Below, piece after piece: positions 9,736 through 18,825 of a stretch of 64,000 nt of DNA. This DNA is from an uncultured Chloroflexales bacterium (GTDB taxonomy: Bacteria > Chloroflexota > Chloroflexia > Chloroflexales > Chloroflexaceae). Every line of letters begins with the position of its first letter. The first letter of the stretch is position 1. Location of the stretch: NCBI GenBank assembly GCA_937918935.1, contig CAKZSI010000007.1:1-64000 (forward strand), in the 5' to 3' direction. The notes below the pieces were generated by a model, which was given only the letters and a program-made list of their open reading frames with translations, had not been told where the DNA came from and did not search any database. Position numbers and translations under genes: made by a program.

Positions 9736-10619
9736 TCGTCAATGAAACGCCGGGTCAGATCCCCATAGGCGTCAATACGGCGGTCCCGCAGGAAGGGCCA
9801 GTGGGTCCGCTGGATGTCGAGCATGCCCAGATCGAGCGGCTGCACCAGCACTGCCGGTTCGTCCGCCGGGGCGCGGACAAGCACCGTGCCGCGCGGGTCG
9901 CTGACGAAACTCTGCCCCCAGAACTCGATCCCGCCGGCAGGGTCGCCCTCGTGGCCCACGCGGTTAACGCTGACCACGAAGCAACCGTTGGCAACGGCGT
10001 GGGAGCGCTGGATCAGTTCCCAACTCTCGTGCTGGGCGGTGCCGTGCTCGGCCTTCTCGGCGGGATGCCAGCCTATCGCCGTCGGGTAGAAGAGAATATC
10101 GGCCCCGCGCAGGGCGGTCAGCCGCGCGCCCTCGGGGTACCACTGGTCCCAGCAGATCAACACCCCCAGGCGCGCGAAGCGCGTCGGAAAGACCTTGAAG
10201 CCCAGGTCGCCGGGGGTGAAGTAGAACTTCTCGTAGTAGAGCGGATCATCGGGGATGTGCATCTTGCGGTACTTGCCGAGGTAGCTCCCATCGGCGTCGA
10301 GCACCGCGGCGGTATTGTGGTAAAGCCCCTCGGCACGCTTCTCGAAGAGACTGGCGATGATCGCCACCCCCAGTTCGCGCGCCAGGGCGCTGAAGGTTTC
10401 GGTGCCGGGGCCAGGAACCGCTTCCGCCAGGGCGAAGGGCTCGTACGCTTCGCTCTGGCAGAAGTACAGCGAGCGAAACAACTCCGGCAGGCAGATCACC
10501 TGGGCGCCACGGGCGGCGGCCTCGCGCACCCCGGCAATCGCCCGCGCCATGTTCTCATCGGGATCGGCGGTGCAGCGCATCTGCACCAGGCCGACGGTTA
10601 CGATTGATCGCCTGGCCAT
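9732..10619 (-). CDS. aguB: N-carbamoylputrescine amidohydrolase
   Basis: A 295-residue nitrilase-superfamily enzyme converting N-carbamoylputrescine to putrescine, CO2 and ammonia. The Glu-Lys-Cys triad is visible in LPELFRSLYF, KYRKMHIPDD and VLICWDQWYPEGAR. Length and motifs match AguB. It is the first gene of the aguB-aguA pair. The putrescine made may serve the deoxyhypusine-synthase-like enzyme at 33.5 kb (inference). Confidence 0.95.
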   Translation of the reverse strand: MARRSIVTVGLVQMRCTADPDENMARAIAGVREAAARGAQVICLPELFRSLYFCQSEAYEPFALAEAVPGPGTETFSALARELGVAIIASLFEKRAEGLYHNTAAVLDADGSYLGKYRKMHIPDDPLYYEKFYFTPGDLGFKVFPTRFARLGVLICWDQWYPEGARLTALRGADILFYPTAIGWHPAEKAEHGTAQHESWELIQRSHAVANGCFVVSVNRVGHEGDPAGGIEFWGQSFVSDPRGTVLVRAPADEPAVLVQPLDLGMLDIQRTHWPFLRDRRIDAYGDLTRRFIDE

Positions 10620-10699
10620 ACCCCCCTGCTTTCCACGACCATCGCCGCCTCAGCCTGCGTGCCTGTATGATACCATACCACCACGAACCGCCGCTTCGA

Positions 10700-10830
10700 G
10701 CCGGGTGGGGAAACCGGGTTCCCACGCCCCGGCCCGCGGGGAGGGCCGGGGTAGGCACAGTCCTCCCCGGAACCCTCCGTCCTCGCCTGGGTGGAGGGGG
10801 AGTGGGGAAACCCGGTTTCCCCACCCCCGG
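10700..10830. repeat. Two interspersed palindromes in a divergent gap
   Basis: GTGGGGAAACCGGGTTCCCAC lies at 10706-10724 and GTGGGGAAACCCGGTTTCCCC at 10803-10823, with a GC-rich linker, between the divergent aguB and VWA genes. No clear promoter was found in the 249-base gap. Confidence 0.7.
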
Positions 10831-10868
10831 CATACGGGGAGAGACTCCCGGAACGAACGATACATAAC

Positions 10869-12269
10869 ATGGACGAACGCATCCTCGAGTTCATCGCCGC
10901 GTTGCGCGCGGCGGGCCTGCGGGTCAGCGTGGCCGAGAGCCTTGACGCCCTGCGCGCGCTGGAACATACCGGGGTGGCCGAGCCAGGGTTGCTGCGGGGG
11001 GCGTTGCGCGCCACGCTGGTGAAGGAGCGCGCCGATCTGCCGGTGTTTGAGCGGCTGTTTGCGCTCTACTTCGGCAACAACGGCATTTCGCTGGCCGCGC
11101 CCGATGACGGCGGCGCGTTGAGCACCGCGGAAGGCGCGCACCTGCGCCGGGTCGTGGAGGAGGTGGCCGCCACGGCACCCACCATCCCATTGGCCTGGCT
11201 CTTCACCGCCATCGTTAACGGAGAGCCGCTCCGCGAGGCGCAACTGGATGCCTTACTGGCCGGCGTGGCCCCGCCGGAGGTCAGCGCCGCGATCTTCGAG
11301 CCGTGGATGGCCCGGCGGGCGTTGCGTGAGTTGCAGTTCGAGCGCCTGGAGGCGCTGCTGCACGACCTGCTGGAACGCCTGCGGGCCGAGGGGATGCATA
11401 CACAGGCGCTGGAGGCGATCGCCCGGACCGCGCGGCAGAACCAGGAGGTCCAGGCCAGCCAGATCGGGCGTGCTGTGGCCCTGAGTATGCAACGCCGGGC
11501 CGCCGTCCCTCGGGGGGCGCCCCTTCCGCGCGAGGAACTGATCGAGCGCCCCTTTCACCTGCTCGATAGCGGGGAGCGCGCCGCCTTGCGGAGCGAGGTC
11601 GTCCGGCTCGCGGCCCATCTGCGCACCCGCGCCGCCCTGCGCCGCCGCCGCGCCCGCCGGGGCGCCCTCGACCCTCGGGGTACGCTGCGGGCCAGCCTGC
11701 GCTACGCCGGTGTGCCGGTGGACCTGCGCCGCCGGCGCTGGCTGACACCGCGGCTGGTGATCCTCTGCGACCTCAGCACCTCGATGCGCGAGGTCGCCGG
11801 CTTCATGCTCCACCTCGTCCACGCCCTGCACGACCAGGTGCGCCGCGCGCGCGCCTTCGCCTACATCGCCGAACTGTACGACATCAGTGCCGACTTCAAC
11901 GCCGCGCGCCCGGCGGAAGCCGTCGCCACGGTCCTCAAGCGCATCGACGCCGCCTACACCTGCACCGATCTCGGGGCGGCGCTGCAACAATTCACCCGCC
12001 ACCATCTCCACACGCTGGACCGGCGCACCACCATTCTCATTCTCGGCGACGGGCGCAACAATCGCAGCGACCCTGGCCTGGCCCATCTCCGCCAGATCAA
12101 GGACCGCGCGCGCCAGGTGATCTGGTTCACCCCCGAGTCGCCCCGCGACTGGGGCACGGGCGATAGCGACATGCCGGCATATCTCCCCTTCTGCAACAGC
12201 GTACACGTGGTCCGCAACCTGCGGCAACTGGCCGAGGCGGTCGAGCATCTCGTGCTGCGAATGGTGTGA
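10869..12269 (+). CDS. VWA domain-containing CoxE-like protein
   Basis: A 466-residue protein. The N-terminal 270 residues are Arg/Ala-rich and alpha-helical. The C-terminal half is a von Willebrand A domain whose metal-ion-dependent adhesion motif is CDLSTSM near residue 300, with an ILGDGRNN strand further on. CoxE/YehP-type VWA proteins usually work with a MoxR-family AAA+ ATPase in metallocofactor insertion; no moxR gene lies nearby. The ATG at 10869 (MDERILEF) is preferred over an in-frame ATG at 10791 that lies inside a repeat. Its substrate is unknown. Confidence 0.75.
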   Translation: MDERILEFIAALRAAGLRVSVAESLDALRALEHTGVAEPGLLRGALRATLVKERADLPVFERLFALYFGNNGISLAAPDDGGALSTAEGAHLRRVVEEVAATAPTIPLAWLFTAIVNGEPLREAQLDALLAGVAPPEVSAAIFEPWMARRALRELQFERLEALLHDLLERLRAEGMHTQALEAIARTARQNQEVQASQIGRAVALSMQRRAAVPRGAPLPREELIERPFHLLDSGERAALRSEVVRLAAHLRTRAALRRRRARRGALDPRGTLRASLRYAGVPVDLRRRRWLTPRLVILCDLSTSMREVAGFMLHLVHALHDQVRRARAFAYIAELYDISADFNAARPAEAVATVLKRIDAAYTCTDLGAALQQFTRHHLHTLDRRTTILILGDGRNNRSDPGLAHLRQIKDRARQVIWFTPESPRDWGTGDSDMPAYLPFCNSVHVVRNLRQLAEAVEHLVLRMV

Positions 12270-12292
12270 GCCCCTGTGCATCGTATAGGGGA

Positions 12293-12321
12293 GGCCAGGA
12301 GGGGTTAATTCTCTCCTGGCC
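12293..12321 (+). terminator. Hairpin between convergent genes
   Basis: Perfect nine-base stem, GGCCAGGAG (12293-12301) with CTCCTGGCC (12313-12321), just after the VWA gene and before the convergent GGCT-like gene. There is no T-run, so termination is inferred from position only. Confidence 0.4.
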
Positions 12322-12388
12322 GCGTTCTGTGCCGCAACGGAACGCGAACGATTTCGGGGCCGCAGGCCCTCGCCGAGACGAAGTCTCG

Positions 12389-12808
12389 TTACAGGCGCCA
12401 GTCGCCGTCGGGTATGCGGCGCATGCGCCCCTGGCGAATGAGCCGCAGCGCCCGCTCCGCCGCGACGTACACCCAGGCCTGGCGCATGCCGTCCGCCGTC
12501 TCAACCTCCAGGGCCACCCGTTCGTACAGATTGGTCGCCTGCCCGGCGACGAACCCCTCCAGCCGGTCGAGCGCGGCCAGGGTCTCCGGGTAGAAGGCGG
12601 GGAGAACGGCGATCAGGTCGCCACGGACCGTATCGTCGGGGGCCGCCAGTTCGGGAACGGTGGTGAGGAAGGGGAACGGCCCGGGGGTAAACAGGGCTGC
12701 TCCGCGCAGCGTGGCCGGTGTTTCGGCGCTCGTGCGCCCGAGCAGGTACTGCCGGTAGCTTACCCTGCCGGGCCGCAGGGTGCCGTACACAAAGAAAGGC
12801 AACTGCAT
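12389..12808 (-). CDS. Gamma-glutamylcyclotransferase-like (AIG2/GGCT fold) protein
   Basis: A 139-residue protein starting MQLPFFVYGTLRPG. The YGTLRxG substrate-loop motif and the acidic residue in LDRLEGF (the candidate catalytic Glu) are typical of the family, which cyclises gamma-glutamyl amines or peptides. I chose the ATG at 12808 because homology begins there; upstream codons read through a palindrome-rich gap. The substrate cannot be assigned. Confidence 0.75.
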   Translation of the reverse strand: MQLPFFVYGTLRPGRVSYRQYLLGRTSAETPATLRGAALFTPGPFPFLTTVPELAAPDDTVRGDLIAVLPAFYPETLAALDRLEGFVAGQATNLYERVALEVETADGMRQAWVYVAAERALRLIRQGRMRRIPDGDWRL

Positions 12809-12867
12809 TGCGATGCTTAGAGGTAGCAGGTAATAGCAGCATGCAAAACGCCTCCTGGCGGAGAGGC

Positions 12868-12890
12868 GCGGGGAGGATGCGCCTCCCCGC
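12868..12890. repeat. Perfect 9-bp GC hairpin
   Basis: GCGGGGAGG (12868-12876) and CCTCCCCGC (12882-12890) flank a five-base loop in the 214-base gap upstream of the GGCT-like gene. Shorter inverted repeats surround it. Nothing else is recognisable in the gap. Confidence 0.55.
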
Positions 12891-13022
12891 AAACCCGTTT
12901 TCCGCCCGCGGCGGCGGAAACGCGCCTGCTTTGCCGGGGCGCCTGCCCACCGCGGGCGAAAACGAGCAGTTCGTGGAGGGCCACACCCTCCACACCTGCC
13001 TGAAAGAATGAAATCCTACCTC

Positions 13023-14042
13023 TTACAACCCAAAACGCCCCACATTCAGACAGTGATCGCTCCCGCGGAAGGTGCAGTCGGTGTCAAAAGCCAGCGGGCG
13101 AACCAGGTCGTTCGTGAACATGTAATCAATGCGGATCAGCCCGAACGGCAGTCTGATGGCGCGCGGGCGCCAGCTAAAGCCGAAGCCGGTCCCCGCGGCG
13201 CGATGGGCGTCGCGCAGGCCGGAGGAAAGGTCAAAGTAGGCCCGTTCGCGCTCGGTCACATTCATGTCCCCGGCAACGATCAGCGGATCGCCGGTGCGTG
13301 CCTGCAGGTCGTCAATGAAGGCGCGGATGGCGCCGATCTGCTGATCGCGGATGCCCGTATTGTAACAAAGGACCGGCCAGCAGCCATCAACCCGGATCAG
13401 CGGCGGCACGGGATGCGCATTGACAATCGTCACCGGGCGCCCATCAACCTCCAGCCGCGCCCAGGCCAGCCGCACGGTGATCTCGGGGGCCTGCGGACCC
13501 TCGAACACGCCCGATTCGAGGACCGGGAAGCGGCTGAGGATCGCTGTACCTAACGAGTCGCGTTCGGGACGAACGACCTGGTAGGGGTAGCGCGCCGCCA
13601 GGGCGGCATGCGCGCCCAGGGCCTGAGCGTTCACCTCCTGGAAGGCCACCACATCGGGCTGGCGCGCGTCGAGCACGGCCAGCACCTCTTCGTCGGGAAC
13701 GCGGTTGAAGTAGAGGTTCCAGGCCAGTACCGTCACCTCCTGGTCGCTCGGCGGGGGCGGAGCAAGGTTCAGCGCCGGAGGGTAAACCAGCAGAAAGGTC
13801 ACGCTGGCAGCCGCCAGGGCCAGACGCAACGTAACCATGTTCCGCAGCAGCGCCAGGGGTACCAGAAACAGAGCAGCGGCAAACAGGTAATGGACGAACA
13901 CCTGGGCCAGCGCCACAATGCCTGTCCGCTGGGGGGCGATCAGCGTCACCAGAACAAACAGCACCAGCGTCAGGGGGTAGAGGGCCAGGGTCACGTCACG
14001 GATCAGACGCCACAGGGTCAGGTAACGACGGGATAGGTGCAT
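13023..14042 (-). CDS. Membrane-anchored endonuclease/exonuclease/phosphatase-family protein
   Basis: A 339-residue protein with three or four N-terminal hydrophobic helices (residues 15-90) followed by an EEP catalytic domain. Motifs include LAWNLYFNR, VVAFQEVNAQ (metal-binding Glu), the active-site segment IVAGDMNVT and a C-terminal SDHCLN. The domain should face the outside of the membrane. EEP enzymes hydrolyse phosphodiesters of DNA, lipids or inositol phosphates; the substrate here is unknown. The ATG at 14042 has GGAG eight bases upstream. Its first 25 bases overlap the truncated hepT remnant. Confidence 0.82.
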   Translation of the reverse strand: MHLSRRYLTLWRLIRDVTLALYPLTLVLFVLVTLIAPQRTGIVALAQVFVHYLFAAALFLVPLALLRNMVTLRLALAAASVTFLLVYPPALNLAPPPPSDQEVTVLAWNLYFNRVPDEEVLAVLDARQPDVVAFQEVNAQALGAHAALAARYPYQVVRPERDSLGTAILSRFPVLESGVFEGPQAPEITVRLAWARLEVDGRPVTIVNAHPVPPLIRVDGCWPVLCYNTGIRDQQIGAIRAFIDDLQARTGDPLIVAGDMNVTERERAYFDLSSGLRDAHRAAGTGFGFSWRPRAIRLPFGLIRIDYMFTNDLVRPLAFDTDCTFRGSDHCLNVGRFGL

Positions 14043-14182
14043 AGAGCGACTCCGCGGTAGCGAGGAGCATGGGAGAGCGAAGCCATGCGCGCAAAAACCG
14101 AAGCCGTCATACCCTTAGCGAACAGCACAACCAGTTGCGCGGCGCGAGCAATGTCAGCCAGGGTCGTCTCATCGCGCGACAT
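14018..14182 (-). pseudogene. Truncated HepT remnant
   Basis: From the ATG at 14182 the frame encodes MSRDETTLADIARAAQLVVL and continues with FAKGMTASVFARMASLSHA. This resembles the first 35 or so residues of HepT proteins, then diverges and stops. The R-x4-H-x-Y active-site part is missing. Its start overlaps the MNT gene at 14169-14507 by 14 bases, as in intact modules. The rest appears to have been replaced by the junction with the EEP gene. Confidence 0.7.
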
Positions 14183-14507
14183 CGGCGGCCTCCGGGTCTG
14201 TATAAATGACACGGGCGCCCGCCAGAATAGCGTCACGACGGGTGCGGTTCGCGCTCCGCTCCAGGGCGCGCCGGCTGATCAGGTCTATCTTGCGACCCAG
14301 CAGTTGTTCAAGCTCCTCGCTCATCCGCACGCTGTCAAGCAGGCTCCACTGCACGTCGTCAGCGAAGGTGGCCAGCAGATCAATGTCACTATCCGGACCG
14401 AAGTCATCCCGGAGCGCGGAGCCGAACAGTGCCAACTCACGGATCTTCCAGCGCCGGCAAAAGTCGGCCAGCGCGTCAAGGGGCAGGCTGAACAATGGGG
14501 CTTTCAT
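14169..14507 (-). CDS. MNT-domain nucleotidyltransferase, partner lost
   Basis: A 112-residue protein with GSALRDDFGPDSDIDLLATF near residues 29-48 (GSx10DxD). It is a second MNT antitoxin-type protein like the one at 7.3-7.6 kb. AAGGAG precedes the ATG at 14507. Its expected HepT partner is only a remnant, so this antitoxin is orphaned; it might still act on the intact HepT at 7.0 kb, which is speculation. Confidence 0.82.
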   Translation of the reverse strand: MKAPLFSLPLDALADFCRRWKIRELALFGSALRDDFGPDSDIDLLATFADDVQWSLLDSVRMSEELEQLLGRKIDLISRRALERSANRTRRDAILAGARVIYTDPEAADVAR

Positions 14508-14684
14508 TGCGGCGCTCTCCTTCGTCCCTCAAGGCTACGTGCTTGCAAGCCGGGCCCGCCATACGGTTGTCACCTAGATTGTATCAAGCATTTCGGTCAG
14601 TGCTCTAATCCTCTCGCCGGAGACAGTGGAGTCTGGGGACTACGCCTCCCGACGGGTCTTCTGGCGCCGGGGGCTACGGACCGG

Positions 14685-16235
14685 TCAGGTCTCAGATGAA
14701 AAAAACTCCGCCAACCAGACCGCGAGCGCCGTGTTCTCACCCGGCAGAAGGGGTAGCGCGGCGACGCCGCTGAGGTAGGATTCGGGCGCGCCGGTCCCCG
14801 GGTAGAGCAGCGCGACACCCAGGGCAGCGCGCGCGCCGTCGGGCGCGCCGAGGCTGCCCAGGTAGCTGTAGGCCTCGGCCAGGGCCTCGGCGGGCACGCC
14901 ACCGGCGGCGTCGAGGCGATACTTCGCGTCGAGCGCCAGCAGCCGCGGGGCCGCGCCGGGGCGCCAGATCTCCAGCCCCAGGTCGGGAACACGGGTGTGC
15001 CGGTCCAGTGAACCGATGCCCGGCGCGGAGGTCTGTCCCGTCTCAGCAAAGGGCCGGTAGCGGGGATGGTAGCGCAGGCGCAGTTGACTGCTGTCGGGGC
15101 GGGCCAGCACCACCAGCGATTCGCCTTCGGGCAGGCCGAGCCGCGCCTCATCATCCCCTGTCGCCAGCAGCGTCTGGCTGATCAGGGTGTGACCGGGCCA
15201 TTCCAGCAAGGTCAGGGCAACGCGCGCCACGCACCAGCGTTCGTACAGCCGGGGCAGATCGGCAAGGGGGACGGACAGGGGTGTCTCCTCCCAGCGAACC
15301 TCACCCCGACGGCGCGCCAGCCGCCAGAAGCGATGGACGAGGCGGTAGTCGGGATCGCGCAGCAGGCGGGGCGTAGGGCCGCGATAGCCGTCCAGCGGCG
15401 GCACGCCGGCCAGGAAGGGCTGGTCGCACAGGGCGCGCAGGCGTGCGCGGACCGCGGCGGCCCGCTCCGCCAGGGCCACGGGCAGATCTACAGCAGCAGT
15501 CAGGATCTCCAGGCGTCGAGCCAGATCATCGAGCAGCCCGCGCAACAGACGCGCCTCGTAGCTGTCGTAGCCCGCCAGTGAAGCGCTGATCAGCGCCGTG
15601 TCGCGCTCGGGACGCACGGCGCGCAGCCCTGCCGCGGAGCGCAGTTGACCAAGCCGCACCTGGCGCACCACGGGGCGCAGCCGGTCGGGAGGGCGGGCGG
15701 CCAGGCGCTCGACCGCGGCGGTAAAGCGGTCGAACTCGGCGCCGAAGAGGCGGTGAAACTCCTCGGCCGGGTCAGTGGACCAGGGGGACACAGCCGATTG
15801 CGGCGCAAGGGGTTCGACCCCGCCGCTCAGGGCGGTTACCAGAGCGCGCCCGAGGCGCTGCAGATCGGCGCACAGGGCCGCGTAGCGTTCCTGGTCAAGC
15901 TTGCCCGGCACCACCCGCAGGCGATAGCATTGCTCCTCAACCCGCCCATCGGGCCAGATGCCCCGCAGGCGAAGCGGGTACGCCCCGGCGGCCCGGGGGG
16001 CCTGCCAGCGCCAGCGCCAGGTCGCCTCACCGGGGCGCAGAAACGGCTCCAGCAGTTCAGCGCCGGCCCACAGCGCCAGGGTCGCGCCGGGCGGCGGCGT
16101 GGCGCTGAACTCGACCACCTGGCCCTCGGAGAGTTGCAGCGTTTCGGCGCACAGCGCGCCGTTGACGAGCAGATCCACGGGCACCTGAACTTCCACCAAC
16201 TCCCCGAACTTGGGCCGAGGCATTGGCTGCGCCAA
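14685..16235 (-). CDS. DUF2357 / PD-(D/E)xK nuclease-domain protein
   Basis: A 516-residue protein. Residues 1-120 are beta-rich, the middle is a helical DUF2357-like region (LRPVVRQVRLGQLRSAAGLR, with YDSYEARLLRG further on), and the C-terminal third is a PD-(D/E)xK fold with VPDLGLEIWRP and LLALDAKYR supplying the Asp and D-x-K. Relatives normally sit beside an McrB-like AAA+ GTPase and act in restriction. None is present: the neighbours are CorA and the broken MNT/HepT module. It may be an orphan defence nuclease or have another DNA-processing role. Confidence 0.72.
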   Translation of the reverse strand: MAQPMPRPKFGELVEVQVPVDLLVNGALCAETLQLSEGQVVEFSATPPPGATLALWAGAELLEPFLRPGEATWRWRWQAPRAAGAYPLRLRGIWPDGRVEEQCYRLRVVPGKLDQERYAALCADLQRLGRALVTALSGGVEPLAPQSAVSPWSTDPAEEFHRLFGAEFDRFTAAVERLAARPPDRLRPVVRQVRLGQLRSAAGLRAVRPERDTALISASLAGYDSYEARLLRGLLDDLARRLEILTAAVDLPVALAERAAAVRARLRALCDQPFLAGVPPLDGYRGPTPRLLRDPDYRLVHRFWRLARRRGEVRWEETPLSVPLADLPRLYERWCVARVALTLLEWPGHTLISQTLLATGDDEARLGLPEGESLVVLARPDSSQLRLRYHPRYRPFAETGQTSAPGIGSLDRHTRVPDLGLEIWRPGAAPRLLALDAKYRLDAAGGVPAEALAEAYSYLGSLGAPDGARAALGVALLYPGTGAPESYLSGVAALPLLPGENTALAVWLAEFFSSET

Positions 16236-16250
16236 TGCTTCGGCTCAACA

Positions 16251-17270
16251 CTACCACCAGTTGCGGCTGTGGAAAAAGAGCGCCAGCCCGACCCCAACGC
16301 CCAGCATCATCCCCAGGGCCATCGGGTAGCCCCAGCGCCAGGCCAGTTCGGGCATGTTCTCGAAGTTCATACCGTAGATGCCGGCAATAAGCGAGGCGCT
16401 CATCAAGATGATCGAAGCCAGGGTCAGGGCCTTGACCAGTTGGTTGAGTTGATTGGACTGGATCGAAAGATAACTGTCATAGGCGCTGGTGAGCAGTTCG
16501 CGGTACAGATCGATGCTATCGGTTACCCGCACCAGGTGATCGTAGACATCCTGGAGGTAGACCAGTTCGCCGGGCTGCACAAACGGCACTTCCTGGCGCA
16601 GCAGCACGTTAAGCACATCGCGCTCCGGCGCCACCACGCGGCGGAACAGCAGCAGATCCTTTTTGACGCTAAAGATCTCCTGGATGGCATCCTGGCGTTC
16701 ACGGCTGAAGATCAGATCCTCCAGGTCCTCGACCCATTCGGCGACCTGATCCATCAGGGTGAAATAATCATCAACAATGGTATCGAGCAAACCGTAGAGA
16801 ACACCGCTGACACTGTTGCCCAACGGCATCGTGGGCATCCGCCAGCGGGCCATGGTCTCGGCCACCTGAGGGATCGACTGGCGCCGGATGGTCACAATGA
16901 AGTTTTTTCCGACGAAGATGCTCAGTTGCCGCAGGTCAATCTGCGGCTCACGTTTCGCGTCGTCGCCGCCATTCGTGTCGCCAGTTCCGGCCGATCCGCC
17001 ATTCGCGCCGTTGTACGAGGCGGCGTAGAAGATCAGCAGGTAGTAATCGGTGTGCCGCTCGATCTTGGGGCGTTCGTGGTCGCGCACCGCGTCTTCAATC
17101 GCCAGGGGGTGAAAGTTGAACTCGCGCTGCAGAAGGGCGATCTCCTCATCGTCGGGCGACTCAAGATCCAGCCAGACGACCGTTTCCGGCGTGTCGAGGT
17201 GCCGGCTGATGGCGTCAAGGTCGTTGACGGCGCAGAAATCGCCGGCCTGGCAGACATGCAGTTGATTCAT
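16251..17270 (-). CDS. corA: CorA-family magnesium/divalent cation transporter
   Basis: A 339-residue CorA protein. It has a cytoplasmic alpha/beta domain, long helices (for example VAEWVEDLEDLIFSRERQD), and two C-terminal membrane helices with the pore motif YGMNFE followed by NMPELAWRWGYP. CorA forms a pentameric Mg2+ channel. I chose the ATG at 17270 (MNQLHVCQAGDF), seven bases after the GNAT stop codon. A Gly/Asn/Asp-rich insertion (about residues 84-102) in the cytoplasmic domain is unusual. The ion could also be Co2+ or Ni2+. Confidence 0.93.
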   Translation of the reverse strand: MNQLHVCQAGDFCAVNDLDAISRHLDTPETVVWLDLESPDDEEIALLQREFNFHPLAIEDAVRDHERPKIERHTDYYLLIFYAASYNGANGGSAGTGDTNGGDDAKREPQIDLRQLSIFVGKNFIVTIRRQSIPQVAETMARWRMPTMPLGNSVSGVLYGLLDTIVDDYFTLMDQVAEWVEDLEDLIFSRERQDAIQEIFSVKKDLLLFRRVVAPERDVLNVLLRQEVPFVQPGELVYLQDVYDHLVRVTDSIDLYRELLTSAYDSYLSIQSNQLNQLVKALTLASIILMSASLIAGIYGMNFENMPELAWRWGYPMALGMMLGVGVGLALFFHSRNWW

Positions 17271-17277
17271 AAACCAC

Positions 17278-17886
17278 TCAGGCTTCCCAGACGAGCCACG
17301 TCGCATCTTCCACCAGGTCGCCGCCCCCCAGGTAGCCATACAGGATGCCGCGCACCTGAAAGCCATTGCGCAACTGGGTCGTTAAGGTGGGATCAACCAG
17401 CCGTCCGGCGACCACTTCGGCGACATACTCCTCAACGCTCAAGCGCCCGGCGTAGTGGTGGTAGCCGGGCAGCGCGCCGCCCGCGACCATGCCACGCAGC
17501 CCCAGGCGGCGGATCAGGGCCTTGCGCGCGTCGTAGAGCATCGAGGAGATGCGCTGCCCCCGGTAGTCGGGATGCACGCTCATATCGGCGCCATAGAGCC
17601 ACTCGCCTGCCGGATCGTGGGTGGTGAAGAAGTTCGCGCCGGTGATCTCGCGATAGGTGTGGGGCGCGAACGCAAGTTCGGCGCTGACGCGCAGGGTGGA
17701 ACTTTGCGCAACCACGCGGTCACCGTCGAGGGCCACATGCTGCCCCTCGGGAAAGACCTGCACGTGGGCCGCGAAGTGCTCGGCGTTCATCCAGTCATCG
17801 GTAGGAATGGATGGAAAGCAGATCCGCTGGTGCGCCGCCAGGTACGCGAAGTGTTCGGGCCGCGTATTGACAATGACGATTGGCAT
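17278..17886 (-). CDS. GNAT-family N-acetyltransferase
   Basis: A 202-residue protein starting MPIVIVNTRPEHF. The acetyl-CoA-binding stretch LYGADMSVHPDYRGQRISSM lies near residues 100-120, with YRGQRI standing for the Q/RxxGxG/A loop. It is probably cotranscribed with corA, seven bases downstream. The substrate is unknown. The frame is open 86 codons further upstream with no homology there, so the ATG at 17886 is preferred. Confidence 0.8.
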   Translation of the reverse strand: MPIVIVNTRPEHFAYLAAHQRICFPSIPTDDWMNAEHFAAHVQVFPEGQHVALDGDRVVAQSSTLRVSAELAFAPHTYREITGANFFTTHDPAGEWLYGADMSVHPDYRGQRISSMLYDARKALIRRLGLRGMVAGGALPGYHHYAGRLSVEEYVAEVVAGRLVDPTLTTQLRNGFQVRGILYGYLGGGDLVEDATWLVWEA

Positions 17887-18211
17887 TATTCGGCTGCGCC
17901 GTACAACAAGAGAGGGAAATGAGCCTTGTCTCGGGAAGGCTTCACGCCCCCAGACCCTCCCTCGATCAGGTACGGGAGAGCAAAGCCAACCCTCGTACTG
18001 ACGGATGATACGCCCTTCCAGGCTCAGCGTCAAACAGCCGGGCCAATGCAAGGTGGACAATGCCCAGACTACAGGTTTCTGGTGGTCAGGCCCGAACCAC
18101 CGAAAAACAATCCTTCGGGGCGGCCTGGCCGCCCCAAACCCCACTGCGGGAAGAAGGGCATGCCATCATGGCGCCAGAACGGATTTGCCCGGAGCCATAC
18201 GGAGACACCTG
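17887..18211. other. Divergent intergenic region with a GC palindrome
   Basis: A 325-base gap between the divergent GNAT and Uma2 genes. The only clear structure is GGGGCGGCCTGGCCGCCCC at 18117-18135. No convincing promoter, RNA or gene was seen. Confidence 0.5.
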
Positions 18212-18811
18212 ATGCCTCTCACTGACACACTCCCGACCGTCAAGCCGGCCAGTCACGTCCCCGGCCCGCCCCAGGGCCGCTGGACGTATGCTGACTACGC
18301 CCGGCTGCCCGCTGATGATCAGCGCTATGAAGTGATCGATGGAGTGCTGTATATGACCCCGGCCACCGGCACCGAACACCAGAGCGTAACCAATCTGATC
18401 GCCACGTTTCTCACGATGCACGTTCAATTTGCCGGCCTGGGCAGGGTTTTCAGCGCACCAACGGATGTAGAACTGGCCCCTGGCTTCGTCGTGCAACCTG
18501 ATGTCCTGGTGATCAGCGCTGACCGCCTCCATCTGATCACCCCGAGTCGCATCAGCGGCCCTCCAGATATCGTGGTCGAAGTGACCTCGCCGGGCACCGC
18601 CGGCTACGACCGACGCGAGAAGCAGGACGCCTACGCCCGCGCCGGGGTGTCTGAGTACTGGATCGTCGATCTGCACGCGCAGACCGTCGAGGTGCTCGTG
18701 CTCGAAGAGGGTTCCTATCGCTCGCAGGGGGTGTTTCGCGGCCAGGCCCGCCTGCCGTCGCGGGTCATCGCCAATTTCCCGACGCCGGTGGCGCGGTTCT
18801 TTGGGGGATAA
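18212..18811 (+). CDS. Uma2-family putative endonuclease
   Basis: A 199-residue DUF820/Uma2 protein. It has the usual order: GRWTYADYARLPADDQRYEV, IDGVLYM, VQPDVLVI and PPDIVVEVTSP, with the PD...E-x-x core, ending in EYWIVD. The ATG at 18212 has GGAG seven bases upstream. Uma2 proteins are restriction-fold proteins that are abundant in Cyanobacteria and Chloroflexota; their biological role is unsettled. Confidence 0.85.
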   Translation: MPLTDTLPTVKPASHVPGPPQGRWTYADYARLPADDQRYEVIDGVLYMTPATGTEHQSVTNLIATFLTMHVQFAGLGRVFSAPTDVELAPGFVVQPDVLVISADRLHLITPSRISGPPDIVVEVTSPGTAGYDRREKQDAYARAGVSEYWIVDLHAQTVEVLVLEEGSYRSQGVFRGQARLPSRVIANFPTPVARFFGG

Positions 18812-18825
18812 TGAGAACAGGCAAA

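Noticed and set aside
15645-17627. 660-codon plus-strand frame opposite the DUF2357 and corA genes
   Set aside because: It spans parts of three well-supported minus-strand genes and reads as low-complexity Gln/His/Gly/Arg sequence.
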